Counted from the first letter of the stretch, positions 34,100 to 47,075 are shown. The stretch: DNA of 64,000 nt from Sinonovacula constricta (GCA_007844125.1 CM017561.1:26125038-26189037); one strand, 5' to 3'. A program made the numbers and translations. The notes: generated from the sequence alone by a model not told the origin.

Positions 34100-37000
34100 A
34101 TTAAACAATATACGCTCAATAATTTCCACTGGGTAATGTAATCCATGTGTTTGGAGGTCTTGTAGGTTTAGATCTTTCATTGATGGACAGATAATTTCAA
34201 TTTTTGTTGTGGTAGTAAAATCGAGGTGTGGCTTTTTTATTTTATCATTAAAATTAACATGATGGCCCATTTATATTTCTCAAGAGTGTATTTAAGTTGG
34301 TCCATGTGCCTGACTCATCCACTGTTAGCTACAGTGGTAGGCAAAACCAAAATCTACAATATTAAAAAAATGTTGTGAAATACAAATTCATTTCTATGGT
34401 TAAGATTTTCTTGCTAAATAGTGCCGTATTCCTTTAACTGGGATCATTGCACTGTTTGAAGTTAACCGCATGATACCTAGACTGTAACATAGCAATATTT
34501 TAATAACTATACTACTAATGTTTAATAGTTGCAGTCAATATTGCCAAGCTATTATAAAGTGTATTTGTGTTATCTCGTGTTTATATCAGAAAGTTAACTC
34601 ATGTCGTCACAAAACCCTAGCGTAAAGGTGTTTACTATGTCTGGACTAGGTAGCAATCTAAGCTAGGAATCTAGGACAGAAGGTGTTTGTTTGTTGTTTT
34701 TGTTGTTGTTGTTTCCTTGTATTTTAAACTTGTATACTTCATTTTGGACACTTTTGCAATGGAACAAAACAACAAAGTTTTACACAGATTAAAAATTAGA
34801 TTTGCCATTTTAGAATAGAAACAAACTTGTGTAAAATGTTGCGTTATTTTATTTAAAATCAACATTCATGTCTCCAAAGCACTACTCTTGTTATAAAACA
34901 GTATTTAGACGATAATGAATGTATAGACTGGTAAGTTTCGTAATCACAGGTGCTAAACGTTACCAAAAAATCTTTTGATGTCGTTTGATATGTTACCCCG
35001 GAAGTCATTTATATTGTGTCTCGTCACCTGGTTACTCTGATATATTTATTAAAAAAACATAAAGACAATTAAAAAATTAAAAAATGTTCTGAGACTGTAT
35101 GTTATGTTTTATAAGTCGAAACGTCGTTCGAAATTACAATTAATTAATGTTTTAAAATCATGCTACCAAATCATGTTGTGTTTATGGTTCTAACGGACGT
35201 CCAGAGAAGGAGTAATATGTGACATTGTCCAGGTAGATCTGTGATTATTTCGCAGACGAGAATCTCCTTCCGGAATGTAATTACATTACCCACTTCTTTA
35301 AGTAATGGTACAACTCTTGCCTAGACTTGTTGATGACGGTGACGAGTATAAGAAAGTCGTTTTATTACGTTTCATAGCCAGACGATGAAACCTGATCGAT
35401 AGTCAGGTTAAAATTAAATATGTCATATAAAAGATGTCAGTTTATTGTATGCTTTACGGTTTCTGTCTTTAAAATACCGTTAAAGCTTGGGTTGCAAACA
35501 ACAGCCATTAAACACACGTCCGATCGTCCGTGGCGACTAAATTCAAGAGCAGACATGTGAAATGTATGAAGATTGTCCTCCGACGGGATTTTTTTTAATT
35601 TCCTGGTTTTTTGAAAGTCAGGTCAGACAGAAATTGATTGGTGTCTCCAATTACAGTACAGCAACAAAGCTTGAAATATACTATATTGTTTCTGAAACCA
35701 AACTCTGGGCATGTAAAATGTGTTTCTGGGCTATGAATCTCCCAATGTTACACGTCCGAATGGCGTGTAATTATTGGAGGTACATGTCGAAGACTGAAAC
35801 AGCGTTACGTAAATAGGCTTAATATGCTGTAATCGTGAATCATGAACAGGCCAACGAAAAGAGAGAAAATATAGAATTTAATGCTGATCTTATACTAATG
35901 CTGTTTATTTTTAAAATACTCTTGGTCACCTAATTGTAGACGTTCATTGGTCATCCACTGATATAACATTAAAATGATTTTTGGCAAACATCTGATCTGT
36001 ATAAACTGACGATGAGTATATTTCAACCAAGACATTCTTTTACGGAACTGTAATAACGGAAATTCACCTATAACCAAACGCAAGCACGTGGATAACGTTT
36101 GTATGATCAAATAAAAATTCGTTTGAACTACTTTCTTATCAGAAAGTAAGACATATCTGTTTGCTTTTCATTTAGATTTCATTTTCGGAAATATTTCCCG
36201 GTATTCCGTGTTATACCTACATCACGCGAATAATTATGAGAAAGGATATCGAATGACGTGTATGTTACTTCCATGACGGCTGGCTGGTAAAGATGGTTAC
36301 AAAGGAGAATTCCTACGCAGCTTCGCGTCGGAAACGGTGCACTGTTTTTCTTACACGCAAGTCAAAATATTTCGGATAGAGTCACAAACCAAAACAATAG
36401 CGGAATGCAGCAATCTGTTAAAGGCAGCGTTAAATTAAGTTTCAGCTTCCATAGAATGGGGGTGTAGGTTATGGCGAGAGGGAAAACACCGCCAATTCAA
36501 TTTTACAAGTATTTTGTGTCTTGTTTACAGTGTAAACTTTGTAAATTACGGGCGAACAAGCCTCAGTATCCGCCAAAACATTGTCGACAAGATGTCGTTG
36601 TTTTGAAAGTTTGCTACTGGTTCAGCTAGATTCATACAGTGTTGTACAAACACTTCCCACAACTAGCACATAATGCGTCATTTGTTTGCAATGGATAGCT
36701 TTAAATTGTCCAGTGTTTGGGTCTTGGGTCCGCGGCATTGTGCTTCACACAGATACCGTCTCGTGACACAGTGACCTGCGTCAAGAAATCAGTTTTAATG
36801 ATACATGCGTTCCTGCCCAACACTTATTTAATTCACTTTGTCAACAATCCTACTAAATCATCTACATAAATCTCCATGGAAACGTGTTTAAACATATTGC
36901 AAAAAATCTAAATCTAAACTTATTGCCTAAGCCTTCAGTTCGCGTTAAGCAGATAACGAGCTATAACAATGTACGATTTTGTTCCAGTGGTTTGTCCCTA

Positions 37001-37105
37001 GAAATATCCTTTTTAAAATTGTAAGAAAAAAAGTTAAAAACATATGTCCAAACATATTTGTTTTCAACGGATTGATTTAAGTAATAGATTTTAATGATGT
37101 CTACG
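34100..37105. other. Intron 1 sequence, no gene recognised
   Basis: AT-rich. The part at about 36170-36430 has more CpG and evenly mixed bases than its flanks but no splice-bounded open frame; it may be regulatory. Open frames elsewhere here are short and without domains. Confidence 0.35.
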
Positions 37106-37117
37106 AATCCCCCACCC

Positions 37118-37123
37118 TCTGTA

Positions 37124-37188
<65 letters not shown>

Positions 37189-37189
37189 G

Positions 37190-37257
<68 letters not shown>

Positions 37258-37402
37258 TCTCTCTCTCTCTGTCCCTCTCTCTCTCTCTTTCTTCCCCCCC
37301 CCTCAAACCCTTTCTCTCTCCCTTTCCCTCCCCTCTCTCTATCTCTTGCTCTCCTTCTCCCTCTGTCTCTCTCACATTCTCTCTCTTTACCTCTCTCTCT
37401 CT
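37118..37402. repeat. (CTGT)n and (CT)n polypyrimidine microsatellite
   Basis: Pure CTGT repeats at 37121-37170, then CT/CTGT mixtures and C runs to about 37402, a strand-asymmetric pyrimidine tract able to form triplex DNA. Open frames are by-products. Confidence 0.96.
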
Positions 37403-37429
37403 CATTCGTTATGAAAAAAAACACATGAT

Positions 37430-38490
37430 CATATACATTACTTTAAAACAAAAACATATTTCCACTGGTCATATGTGTTACATTAACTATTACGATTGTT
37501 CACAATTCTAAAGTCGACAATGTTAGAACTCTATTCAGGCATTGCTATTACAATAACAGACAATCTATACTAAGAGATCCCACTTTTGCCTTTAGATGTT
37601 ATTCCCGGTTTGTTTGCAGGCATTAACATCCAACAAGTTTTTTGCTTCTTTTTTTCTGGTCGCTTTTGTGACTTTTACCTTTTTGAAAAAAATGTATGTG
37701 GTCCACCCACACAAAAGACCCAATTGGTCAAAATGCATGTCTGTAAAAGCTGTCAATCGTTTGAGAAGGACATAAACTTGTGTACGTATGCACAGAAATA
37801 TACGTAATTAAATGCTTACTGATGTGTAAAATACCTATTAACCATGATTGCAAGGCCTTGGTTATGCAGAAAACAACGTAATTAGTTCACCCATTATTGT
37901 ACAACCTTATGAATTAAATACAACCCTGCTACTGATCAGTTAGCTCCCTTGTGTCTGATCAAGATCTTCACTATCTGCAGCAAAGTCTTTATCACGAGGA
38001 TGTGCTACTTTTGATGCATGCAGTTATAGCTATGAAAATAAGATATAAAATGGGCTATTTATAAATATTGATGGCCAGGAGTTAATTGATGCGATCACAA
38101 CTCCATGGATCTAACGAGAGAGTATGAATCTGATTCCACAATTAAAGGATCTTCAAGCGCAAATAAATTTATAAATTATGCCCCATGGGTGCATGGCATG
38201 AAGAGGTATGTTCCGAAAATACTCCGTGTACTTTGTAAATGAAATATTAAAAATTTAATTTTGCAATATAGTCGATAATACTGTTGGTACAAAATGTATT
38301 AAATCAATGTTTGTTTGGACGGAAATGGAAGTTAACTTTATAAACATGACATAAACTTGAACACATACAGATATTAAGAGATACTGCAGTTGTCAGAGAT
38401 ATGATATCTAATTAACAGTTTATTCTGTCATTTCCATTTTGGTTGTCTCTGTAATGTTTGTGATACAAGCGTGTGTGTCAGTAGAAAAGT
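37430..38490. other. Intron 1 sequence, nothing recognised
   Basis: Unique AT-rich sequence with no exon-like segment. Confidence 0.4.
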
Positions 38491-38496
38491 TCGCCA

Positions 38497-40323
38497 CAAA
38501 CTGACTGTACCAAACTGAATGTACAAAACTGGCTTTACCAAACTGACTGTACCAAACTGACTGTATCAAACTGGCTGTACCAAACTGGCTGTACCAAACT
38601 GACTGTACCAAACTGGCTGTACCAAACTGACTGTATCAAACTGGCTGTACCAAACTGGCTGTACCAAACTGACTGTACCAAACTGACTGTACCAAACTGG
38701 CTGTACCAAACTGGCTGTACCAAACTGACTGTACCAAACTGACTGTACCAAACTGACTGTACCAAATTGACTGTACCCAACTGACTGTACCAAACTGACT
38801 GTACCAAACTGACTGTACCAAACTGGCTGTACCAAACTGACTGTACCAAACTGACTGTACCAAACTGACTGTACCAAACTGGCTGTACCAAACTGGCTGT
38901 ACCAAACTGACTGTACCAAACTGACTGTACCAAACTGACTGTACCAAACTGACTGTACCAAACTGGCTGTACCAAACTGGCTGTACCAAACTGACTGTAC
39001 CAAACTGACTGTACCAAACTGGCTGTACCAAACTGACTGTACCAAACTGACTGTACCAAACTGACTGTACCAAACTGACTGTACCAAACTGGCTGTACCA
39101 AACTGGCTGTACCAAACTGACTGTACCAAACTGACTGTACCAAACTGGCTGTACCAAACTGGCTGTACCAAACTGGCAGTACCAAACTGACTGTACCAAA
39201 CTGACTGTACCAAACTGACTGTACCAAACTGACTGTACCAAACTGGCTGTACCAAACTGGCTGTACCAAATTGACTGTACCAAACTGACTGTACCAAACT
39301 GGCTGTACCAAACTGACTGTACCAAACTGGCTGTACCAAACTGACTGTACCAAACTGACTGTACCAAACTGGCTGTACCAAACTGACTGTACCAAACTGG
39401 CTGTACCAAACTGACTGTACCAAACTGACTGTACCAAACTGACTGTACCAAACTGACTGTACCAAACTGACTGTACCAAACTGGCTGTACCAAACTGACT
39501 GTACCAAACTGGCTGTACCAAACTGACTGTACCAAACTGACTGTACCAAACTGGCTGTACCAAATTGACTGTACCAAACTGACTGTACCAAACTAGCTGT
39601 ACCAAACTGACTGTACCAAACTGACTGTACCAAACTGACTGTACCAAATTGACTGTACCCAACTGACTGTACCAAACTGACTGTACCAAACTGGCTGTAC
39701 CAAACTGACTGTACCAAACTGACTGTACCAAACTGACTGTACCAAACTGACTGTACCAAACTGACTGTACCAAACTGACTGTATCAAACTGACTGTACCA
39801 AACTGGCTGTACCAAACTGACTGTATCAAACTGACTGTACCAAACTGACTGTACCAAACTGACTGTACCAAACTGACTGTACCAAACTGACTGTATCAAA
39901 CTGACTGTACCAAACTGACTGTACCAAACTGACTGTACCAAACTGACTGTACCAAACTGACTGTATCAAACTGACTGTACCAAACTGGCTGTACCAAACT
40001 GACTGTACCAAACTGACTGTACCAAACTGACTGTACCAAACTGGCTGTATCAAACTGGCTGTACCAAACTGGCTGTACCAAACTGACTGTACCAAACTGA
40101 CTGTACCAAACTGACTGTACCAAACTGGCTGTATCAAACTGACTGTACCAAACTGACTGTACCAAACTGGCTGTACCAAACTGACTGTACCAAACTGACT
40201 GTACCAAACTGGCTGTACCAAACTGACTGTACCAAACTGACTGTACCAAACTGGCTGTACCAAACTGGCTGTACCAAACTGGCTGTACCAAACTGACTGT
40301 ACCAAACTGACTGTACCAAACTA
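38497..40323. repeat. 14-bp minisatellite, about 130 copies
   Basis: Unit CTGACTGTACCAAA with one common alternative, CTGGCTGTACCAAA; rarer forms carry TATC, TTGA, CCCAA or CTAG. 14 bp is not a multiple of three, so the pattern returns every 42 bp and every minus-strand frame is open, giving frames up to 468 residues (VQSVWYSQFGTVSL period). The openness is a property of the unit, so it is not a gene. A marked stretch (TTGACTGTACCCAA among A-type units) occurs at 38765 and again 882 bp later. Confidence 0.97.
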
Positions 40324-40359
40324 GCGTCTGTTGCATAATTGAGATATCTTCCTGCTCCT

Positions 40360-40560
40360 CCTCATTATGACTACCCTCCTCCTCTTTCTCGTCTCCCTCC
40401 TCCCCTCCATCTCATCTTGTCTCTTCCCCTCATCTTCCCCAGTCCATTTTCCTTCTCAGTCCCTCATCATGCACATTCTCTCTTCTCATCCCCTTCTCTT
40501 CTCCCAGCTTCATCATCATCCCCTCCCCTTCCCTCTCTTCCTTGCCAATCCCAGACACCC
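40360..40560. repeat. C/T-rich low-complexity tract
   Basis: Pyrimidine-rich CTCCTCC, TTCCCCTC and CCTCTTCC words on + for about 200 bp, directly after the 14-bp array. Open frames are composition-driven. Confidence 0.75.
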
Positions 40561-40984
40561 CCTGGCGGTGCTATATCCCCGGGTAATCCCATAACACAAC
40601 CACCTGTGCCGCACGGGCTCCTCCCTCAGATGAAACCGCATCACTACAGACGCTTGGATTAATACAACATTACTTACTAGCCTAGTTCCAACAACGCGCA
40701 CCTGCCCGCCCTTTAGTCTTAATACGGCATCAGCTTCCATCTCGAACACACTAATACAGCCTCAAGTATATACAAGTAATTACTTTTGATCTTTGATTAA
40801 ATTCTCCTTCCCCATTTTGTGCAGTTTCTTGTAAAAAAAAAAAAGAATATATACGCCACAACAGATAAGAGATTGATGTCTTCGTACTTGACTAATACCG
40901 TCTACGAATGAATGATCCATTATCACTTTTTTGCAAAAGTACCTGGTTTCAATGTAAATATAACACTTAATTCAAATTCCGAAT

Positions 40985-41005
40985 CATCATCATTATCATC
41001 ATTAC

Positions 41006-41036
<31 letters not shown>

Positions 41037-41037
41037 T
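40985..41037. repeat. ATC and CAG/CAA microsatellite
   Basis: ATCATCATCATTATCATC followed by CAGCAGCAGCAACAACAGC. Short, imperfect. Confidence 0.8.
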
Positions 41038-41435
41038 TTAAACATCAGATCACTGGGCCAATTCGCCATAAGTATTGAACTCTCCGTCAAGTTTATTTTC
41101 AGCAGTATTTATATTTCCGACATAACTGCTTCATAAATGAAATTCAATACCCATTGTGTCAAAAGTTAGGCATAACCGTTTAATTTCTTATATTTATCTG
41201 AGGCATCTATATTTAAACTCGTTGCATATGAACTTGCATATGAACTTGTTAATATATTTTAACATTTGAACAATTTAACTTTTTGCCTGCTAAGACGATT
41301 CGTATGTATAAAGCAAATAGGATATGTCCAGATCAGCCAGCAATCAATGGAAGTTGTCTGATATAAGAGGTCACGATATACACAGTTTGCAAGATAACTC
41401 AATACACCCTCACCCGACACCCCCACCACCACCGC

Positions 41436-41573
41436 ACCCCTCCATATGTATATATTCGAAAATGACTTTGATTTATCATAATCTAGTCACAAACCGCACA
41501 CCCCCACTGCACCCCTCCATATGTACATATTCGAAAATGACTTTGATTTATCATAATCTAGTCACAAACCGCA
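41436..41573. repeat. Two-copy tandem duplication, about 74 bp
   Basis: CACCCCTCCATATGTATATA ... CTAGTCACAAACCGC at 41436-41499 is repeated at 41510-41573 with one base change (GTATA/GTACA), separated by a C-rich linker. It is a recent duplication. Confidence 0.85.
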
Positions 41574-41889
41574 GCATAATTAGGGTTTCAGTGCCGCAAT
41601 GAACTATCACTTGTTGACTGTCTAGTTTGTTGCATTTTAATTTATTTCACTTCCCATCATTTTCCTTTCGGAACTTTAATATACCATACTTCACTGGAGA
41701 GGGAAGGCACTTAAAATGTCATATTTTTTATTTGTTTGTTGTATGTTTTGCTAACATTTCCCAACCTAATCAATCATAACCATTATTCATGGGTATACTA
41801 TTCACGGGAAGAGATCAACATTAAAAGGTTGGAGTGGTACTGTACGATTCTTAACAACTGACAATACTTTCGAATAATGAGTAAACTGT

Positions 41890-42345
41890 TTGTTGTTGTT
41901 TGGTTGGACGGGTGGATTGTTGATTGGTTGGTTTGTAATCCTGACTGTTGATATTTAGTTGGTTAAGATGGCAGAATGGTTTTTGGTGGCGGCTTGTGTT
42001 TTGGTTGTTGTTGTGTGGTTTTTTTTGGTAGTTGGCTGGAAGTCTGTTGGTTGGTTGTCTATTGGTTGGTTGTCTGTTAGTTGTTTGGGTGTCAGTTGAT
42101 TGGTTTTCTGTTGGCTGATTGTCTTTGGTTGGTATGTTGCATCATGGCTAAGTATCTGCTGGTTAATTGTCTGTTTGTTGGTTGGTTGTGTGTTTGCTGT
42201 TTGGTTGCCTGTTGATTGTCTGTTGGTTAGCTGTCTATTGCTTGGCTATCGGATTGTTGTCATTTGGTTGGTTGTATGTTGCTTCGTTGTCTGTTTGTTG
42301 TTTGTTAGTTGGCTGTTTGTTTGTAGGTTGGGTGTTTTTTATGCT
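41890..42345. repeat. Degenerate TTGGTTG/TGTCTGTTGG repeat region
   Basis: Scattered TTGGTTGGTTGTCTGTTGG words with no fixed period; G/T-rich. The 142-residue frame at 42100 is hydrophobic only because of this composition. Confidence 0.7.
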
Positions 42346-42969
42346 GACTGGATAGCACTGATCTGGTTGATGGTTGATTTGTTTTTTTTTATGTTTTTCG
42401 TCTTTGTTTCTGTTTGGCCCACTTTGGTTTGTTTATTGCGCTTGATTGGTTGTTCGGTTAATGAATGTACATCCTTGTATTTCCTGTTGACTGTCAATAT
42501 ATTTGTTATTGTTTGTCTGGTCGAATGATAAATAAACAATATTTTAAAAAGTAGCACAACGAAGACCCAGTTCGAAAGGTATGGAAACCCCTCTTGCATT
42601 GCACCTGTATATCGTAATGTACGTGGTTGTATAATGACAGTTGTGTTTTCATTCTTTAGTTTACACGGAATAAAGAGACAAAATTGATAACTATTGTACA
42701 ACAATGGTCGAGACATTTATTCTGTGGTACATTGTACATGATATAAAATACATGCATTACAAAAATGTATTGCCAAAGATACATTATATTAAAGTATAAG
42801 ATTCAAATGTGTAAATTAAAGCCAAATTTCAGAGAAGGATTTCATGCTAAGTAAAAGCACGCTGTTCTAATAGTTTTGTTTAAAAGGCATTAAAATAGTT
42901 ATGATCATTATCACATAAATAACATATAAGCAAACATTCTTACGCATGTAATTAAAATTTCATATTGAT

Positions 42970-43220
42970 ATGGGGAGAACACGTGACGTAGTAGTACAAT
43001 CGCCGATTTGTATCTCTTCTGAATGTTATCCTCTGTCATGCTGATTCAAGTCCCGTTTGAGACCAAGGACTTAATGTGGAAAGGACTTCCAGCCGCCCTG
43101 CGGTACGCCGGTGGTTCTACCCAGACATGTGTCTGTGGTCTTCCTCCACCAACATAACCGGACGTTGCTATAATGACCACAATAGGTCTTTGCGGTGTAT
43201 TTCAAAAAACAAACAAAACA
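42970..43220 (+). mobile_element. tRNA-derived SINE (GACGTCC family), longest copy
   Basis: The head has GACGTAGTAGTACAATCGCC (A-box-like) and GATTCAAGTCCCG (B-box-like). The body has GCGGTACGCCGGTGGTTCTA, CCAGACATGTGTCTGTGGTC, TTCCTCCACCAACATAACC and a CGGTGTATTTCAAAAAACAA tail. Partial copies are at 30640 (-), 32400 (+), 45440 (-) and 54535 (+). Confidence 0.65.
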
Positions 43221-43675
43221 TATTGATATGTTAACTTGACGAAAACTCATGCTTTAAAAATTTGACAGCTTGTAGAAACTTAAAATTCCTCTTTAATCGC
43301 GGTAGACTAGAGACGCGTTTATTTCCCATGTATATTATCTGTACAGACTGTTATATCGTATCTCCGATGATCGCACTATTCCACCCACATGCTGAAATAT
43401 TTGCGAAAATATGTAACAGTTGCATTATGCACTTCAAATAATCATTGGTTGTGCAGGATTAGGTGGTTTGTTTGCAGTTTATGGCATTTTAAGAAAGTTT
43501 ATGCAAAATAAATACGCAAACAAATTATAGAACGGGACGTAAATACAACAATGACGTAACTTGGAAATGGTTGAGGGTATGTATTATGGTCGAGTTTATC
43601 CGCGTCAGACGACTTCAATCCTGCGACATTCTTACGCTCTCTGTAGTGACGCCAGGTTACCGGAAAGTATGTGTT

Positions 43676-44412
43676 TTTGTACCCGTGTTAATTATGTGAC
43701 GACCGTAAAATAAACCGACGTGCAAAAGTGAAACGCGGCTATTGTCCGGACCCTTTGAGCTCGGACCGAAGATGATGAAAATGTGCTCGCTTAATTATGA
43801 CAGTAGCTTTGAGCCCGATAACATTTTGTAAACCTTTTTTTATCAGATATCATTGTTCAGCTGAAACTTGGAATGTGCTAAATAATTGTAGACATGTGTT
43901 ATCAGATCCCGAAATGCGGTCCAATATACACACCGGACTATAAAGGTTCTATAGTGGTTATTGAAGAGTATTTCAACGTAGCGTACGAACAATTGATATG
44001 TATTACTTCTTGCTGCAGTTGGCTCGTGGCATTTAAAATGTTTCTACCAGTAATCAAACACGTAAACACTTGTAGGTATGGCGGATCCATGACTGTTCAT
44101 AGGAGATATTCATTTAAAACTACTTTTGTTTTTGTTTTTAGAGAAACTAAAATACCTGAGTATCACAAGTGTACGTCTTAACATACGATCAGCCTGTGTA
44201 TTAATTATATCGTTTCTTTGAATTGGAAGGTTCAGCTAATACTTCAAACAAAGATTAAAGCGGGTCAATGATGAATCGAAATTAACACATAAAGAAAATG
44301 ACTTTTCCTTTTGAAAAATGTATTAAAGTAAACCATTTGTATCCGTGATAATTATGTGACGACTGTAAAAACAAACCGACGTGCAAAAGTGAACCGCGGC
44401 TATTGTTCGGGC
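43676..44412 (+). repeat. Direct repeats of about 70 bp, 660 bp apart
   Basis: At 43681-43752 and 44341-44412 the same order occurs: TTAATTATGTGACGACCGTA / ATAATTATGTGACGACTGTA, then AAACCGACGTGCAAAAGTGA, then CGCGGCTATTGT(C/T)CGG. The interval has no recognised coding sequence. It may be a small element with direct terminal repeats or a local duplication. Confidence 0.7.
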
Positions 44413-45435
44413 TTCATAAGTTATGTTGATACTCTATATTACAAATAATGCTGAACTCGACAACTTTTAGCGGGATCGTGTTTCCTATCTTTGAACAACT
44501 TGTTTATGCCTGATTCATTACAGTTGGGCAAAGAAACATTACTCCCCCCTATTTAGCTTTATTGCCACAGAAAGTCTTTTCATGGTTAATTGAGAAATTA
44601 AAACTCACAATCTGGATAATATAATTTCAAATTGATTTATAATGCTTGCTTGTTCTTGTTCATCTCTTGGACATTTGTCATTGTATGATGATTTATTACC
44701 CAAACAAAACGGTCAGAATGTATGCCTTACTCAGTCCAATTGTAATGCCAGTTCAAAAGCGTATATTAAAAAACAAACAAAGATGCTGCGTATCCTAACA
44801 TTCTTATAGATTTCCTAAACATACATGCTACAACAGCTTGTTGTTGTAGAATACGTCTTTGCCATACTTTTTTACCAAAACTATTTCCAGTATTTTCAAA
44901 TTTACCCACTGTCTTTTTTTTCCAGAATTTTAGCTTTTCGTTAGTTCTTTGAGTGAAAATAAAACACTATAGATTTCGATAGACAGTAGACCAAACACAA
45001 GGACAATGAGAGACAATGTCGTGTACTTTTCGGCAGTAAGTATCCACACTCGAGTTTGTCTTATGGCGAAGTGTTCGAGAAATAGCCTCTAGCTATATTA
45101 AAACTGGAATAAGGTAGTCAATTATCGAAGAGGTATTTGTAGAGAGGAGCTGTATTATATATAATGGAACTTGGTCTAATATCCCGTGTGCAAAGGAAAC
45201 AATAAAGGAAGAAATAATTTCATGGTTTGGATGCTTGACTATTGGCATGAATGTTAACGTAAAAATTCCATTCGTTTATGACTCAGACAAAATACCGTGA
45301 TATAATGAACACAAATTTCATTTCCCAGGCAGGGATTTTGACTTAATCCCATGATGGCACAAATTGAAAAGTTTAAAACATGGCAGTTGCACACATATGA
45401 TTAAAATTCTTACTCGTGTCCAACAATTTGCGAGA
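44413..45435. other. Intron 1 sequence, nothing recognised
   Basis: Unique AT-rich sequence without exon-like segments. Confidence 0.4.
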
Positions 45436-45439
45436 GTGC

Positions 45440-45545
45440 CCTCCAGTTTTATTTTGTTTGTTGTTGTTACATCGGACTGACATAATTATGGCCATACTGG
45501 CGATGTCCAGATAATTATTGGCGGAGGAAGACCGCAGACTGTCTG
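45440..45545 (-). mobile_element. SINE fragment (GACGTCC family), minus strand
   Basis: TTTTGTTTGTTGTTGTTACA, TCGGACTGACATAATTATGG, CGATGTCCAG, then GGCGGAGGAAGACCGCAGAC: the reverse complement of the 43100-43215 body. It abuts the 19-bp minisatellite. Confidence 0.55.
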
Positions 45546-45554
45546 CGTAGAAAG

Positions 45555-47075
45555 GGTGCAAGTAGATCCAACGTGTGTAAGTGGGTCCAAAGTGTGTAAG
45601 TAGGTCTAAAGTGTGTACGTAGGTTCAACGTGTGTAAGTGGGTCCAAAGTATGTAAGTAGGTTCAACTTGTGTAAGTGGGTCCAAAGTGTGTAAGTGGGT
45701 TCAACGTGTGTAAGTAGGTTCAACGTGTGTTAGTGGGTCCAACATGAGTAAGTAGGTTTAAAGTGTGTAAGTAGATCCAACGTGTGTAAGTGGGTCCAAA
45801 GTGTGTAAGTAGGTCAAACGTGTGTGAGTGGGTCCAACGTGAGTAAGTAGGTTTAAAGTGTGTAAGTAGATCCAACGTGTGTAAGTGGGTCTAAGTGTGC
45901 AAGTAGGTCCAACGTGTGTAAGTGGGTCCAACGTGTGTAAGTGGGTCCAACGTGAGTAAGTAGGTTTAAAGTGTGTAAGTGAGTCCAACATAAGTAAGTA
46001 GGTTTAAAGTGTGTAAGTAGATCCAACGTGTGTAAGTAGGTCCAACGTGTGTAAGTGGGTCCAACGTGTGTAAGTGGGTCCAGGATGAGTAAGTAGGTTA
46101 AAAGTGTGTAAGTAGATCCAACGTGTGTAAGAAGGTCCAAAGCGTGTAAGTGGGTCCAAAGTGTGTAAGTTGGTCCAACATGTGTAAGTAGATCCAAGGT
46201 GTGTAAGTGGGTCCAAAGTGTGTAAGTGCGTCCAACGTGTGTAAGTGGGTCCAAAGTGTGTAAGTGGGTCCAACATGTTAGTAAATTCAAGGTGTGTAAG
46301 TGGGTCCTCAGTGTGTAAGGGGTCTAACGTGTGTAAGTGGGTTCAACGTGTGTAAGTGGGTCCAACGTGTGTAAGTAGATTCAAGGTGTGTAAATGGGCC
46401 CAAAGTGTGTAAGTGGGTCCAACGTGTGTAAGTGGGCCCAATGTGTGTAAGTAGATTCAATGTGTGTAAGTGGGTCCAACGTGTGTAAGTGGGCCCAATG
46501 TGTGTAAGTGGGTCCAACGTGTGTAAGTGGGCCCAATGTGTGTAAGTGGGCCCAATGTGTGTAAGTGGGTCCAACGTGTGTAAGTGGGCCCAATGTGTGT
46601 AAGTGGGCCCAATGTGTGTAAGTGGGTCCAACGTGTGTAAGTGGGCCCAATGTGTGTAAGTGGGTCCAACGTGTGTAAGTAGATTCAATGTGTGTAAGTG
46701 GGTCCAAAGTGTGTAAGTGGGTCCAAAGTGTGTAAGTTGGCCCAATGTGTGTAAGTGGGTCCAAAGTGTGTAAGTGAGTCCAACGTGTTTAAGTAGATTC
46801 AAGGTGTGTAAGTGGGTCCAAAGTGTGTAAGTAGATTAAAATTGTATAAGTGGATCCAACGTGTGTAAATGGTCTAAAGTGTGTAAGTGGCTCTAAAGTG
46901 TGTTAGTTGGTTCAAAGTGTGTGAGTGGGTCTAAAGTGTGTAAGTGGGTCCAAAGTGTGTAAGTGGGTCCAAAGTGTGTAATAGGATCAGAGTGTGTAAG
47001 TAGATCCAAAGTATGAAAGTGGGCCCATAGAGTGTAATAAGATTCAACGTGTGTAAGTGTGTCCAAGTTGTGTTC
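45555..47075. repeat. 19-bp minisatellite, about 80 copies
   Basis: Unit GTGGGTCCAACGTGTGTAA, with variants GTAGGTTCAA, GTAGATCCAA, GGGCCCAATGTG and TCCAAAGTG. The 46430-46680 part is built of near-identical pairs (TCCAACG + CCCAATG), the ends are decayed. It contains GTAAGT-like words in each unit on +. Minus-strand frames (THLHTLDPLTHVG period) are by-products. Confidence 0.95.

Noticed and set aside
38535..39941. 468-residue minus-strand open frame (and the 397-, 313-, 159- and 146-residue frames beside it)
   Set aside because: All follow from a 14-bp repeat with no stop in any minus frame. Three frames give the same peptide period. No splice sites, signal or non-repeat ends support a protein.
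42100..42528. 142-residue hydrophobic + frame, membrane-protein-like
   Set aside because: Hydrophobicity comes from G/T-rich TTGG/TGTC repeats; no conserved motif.
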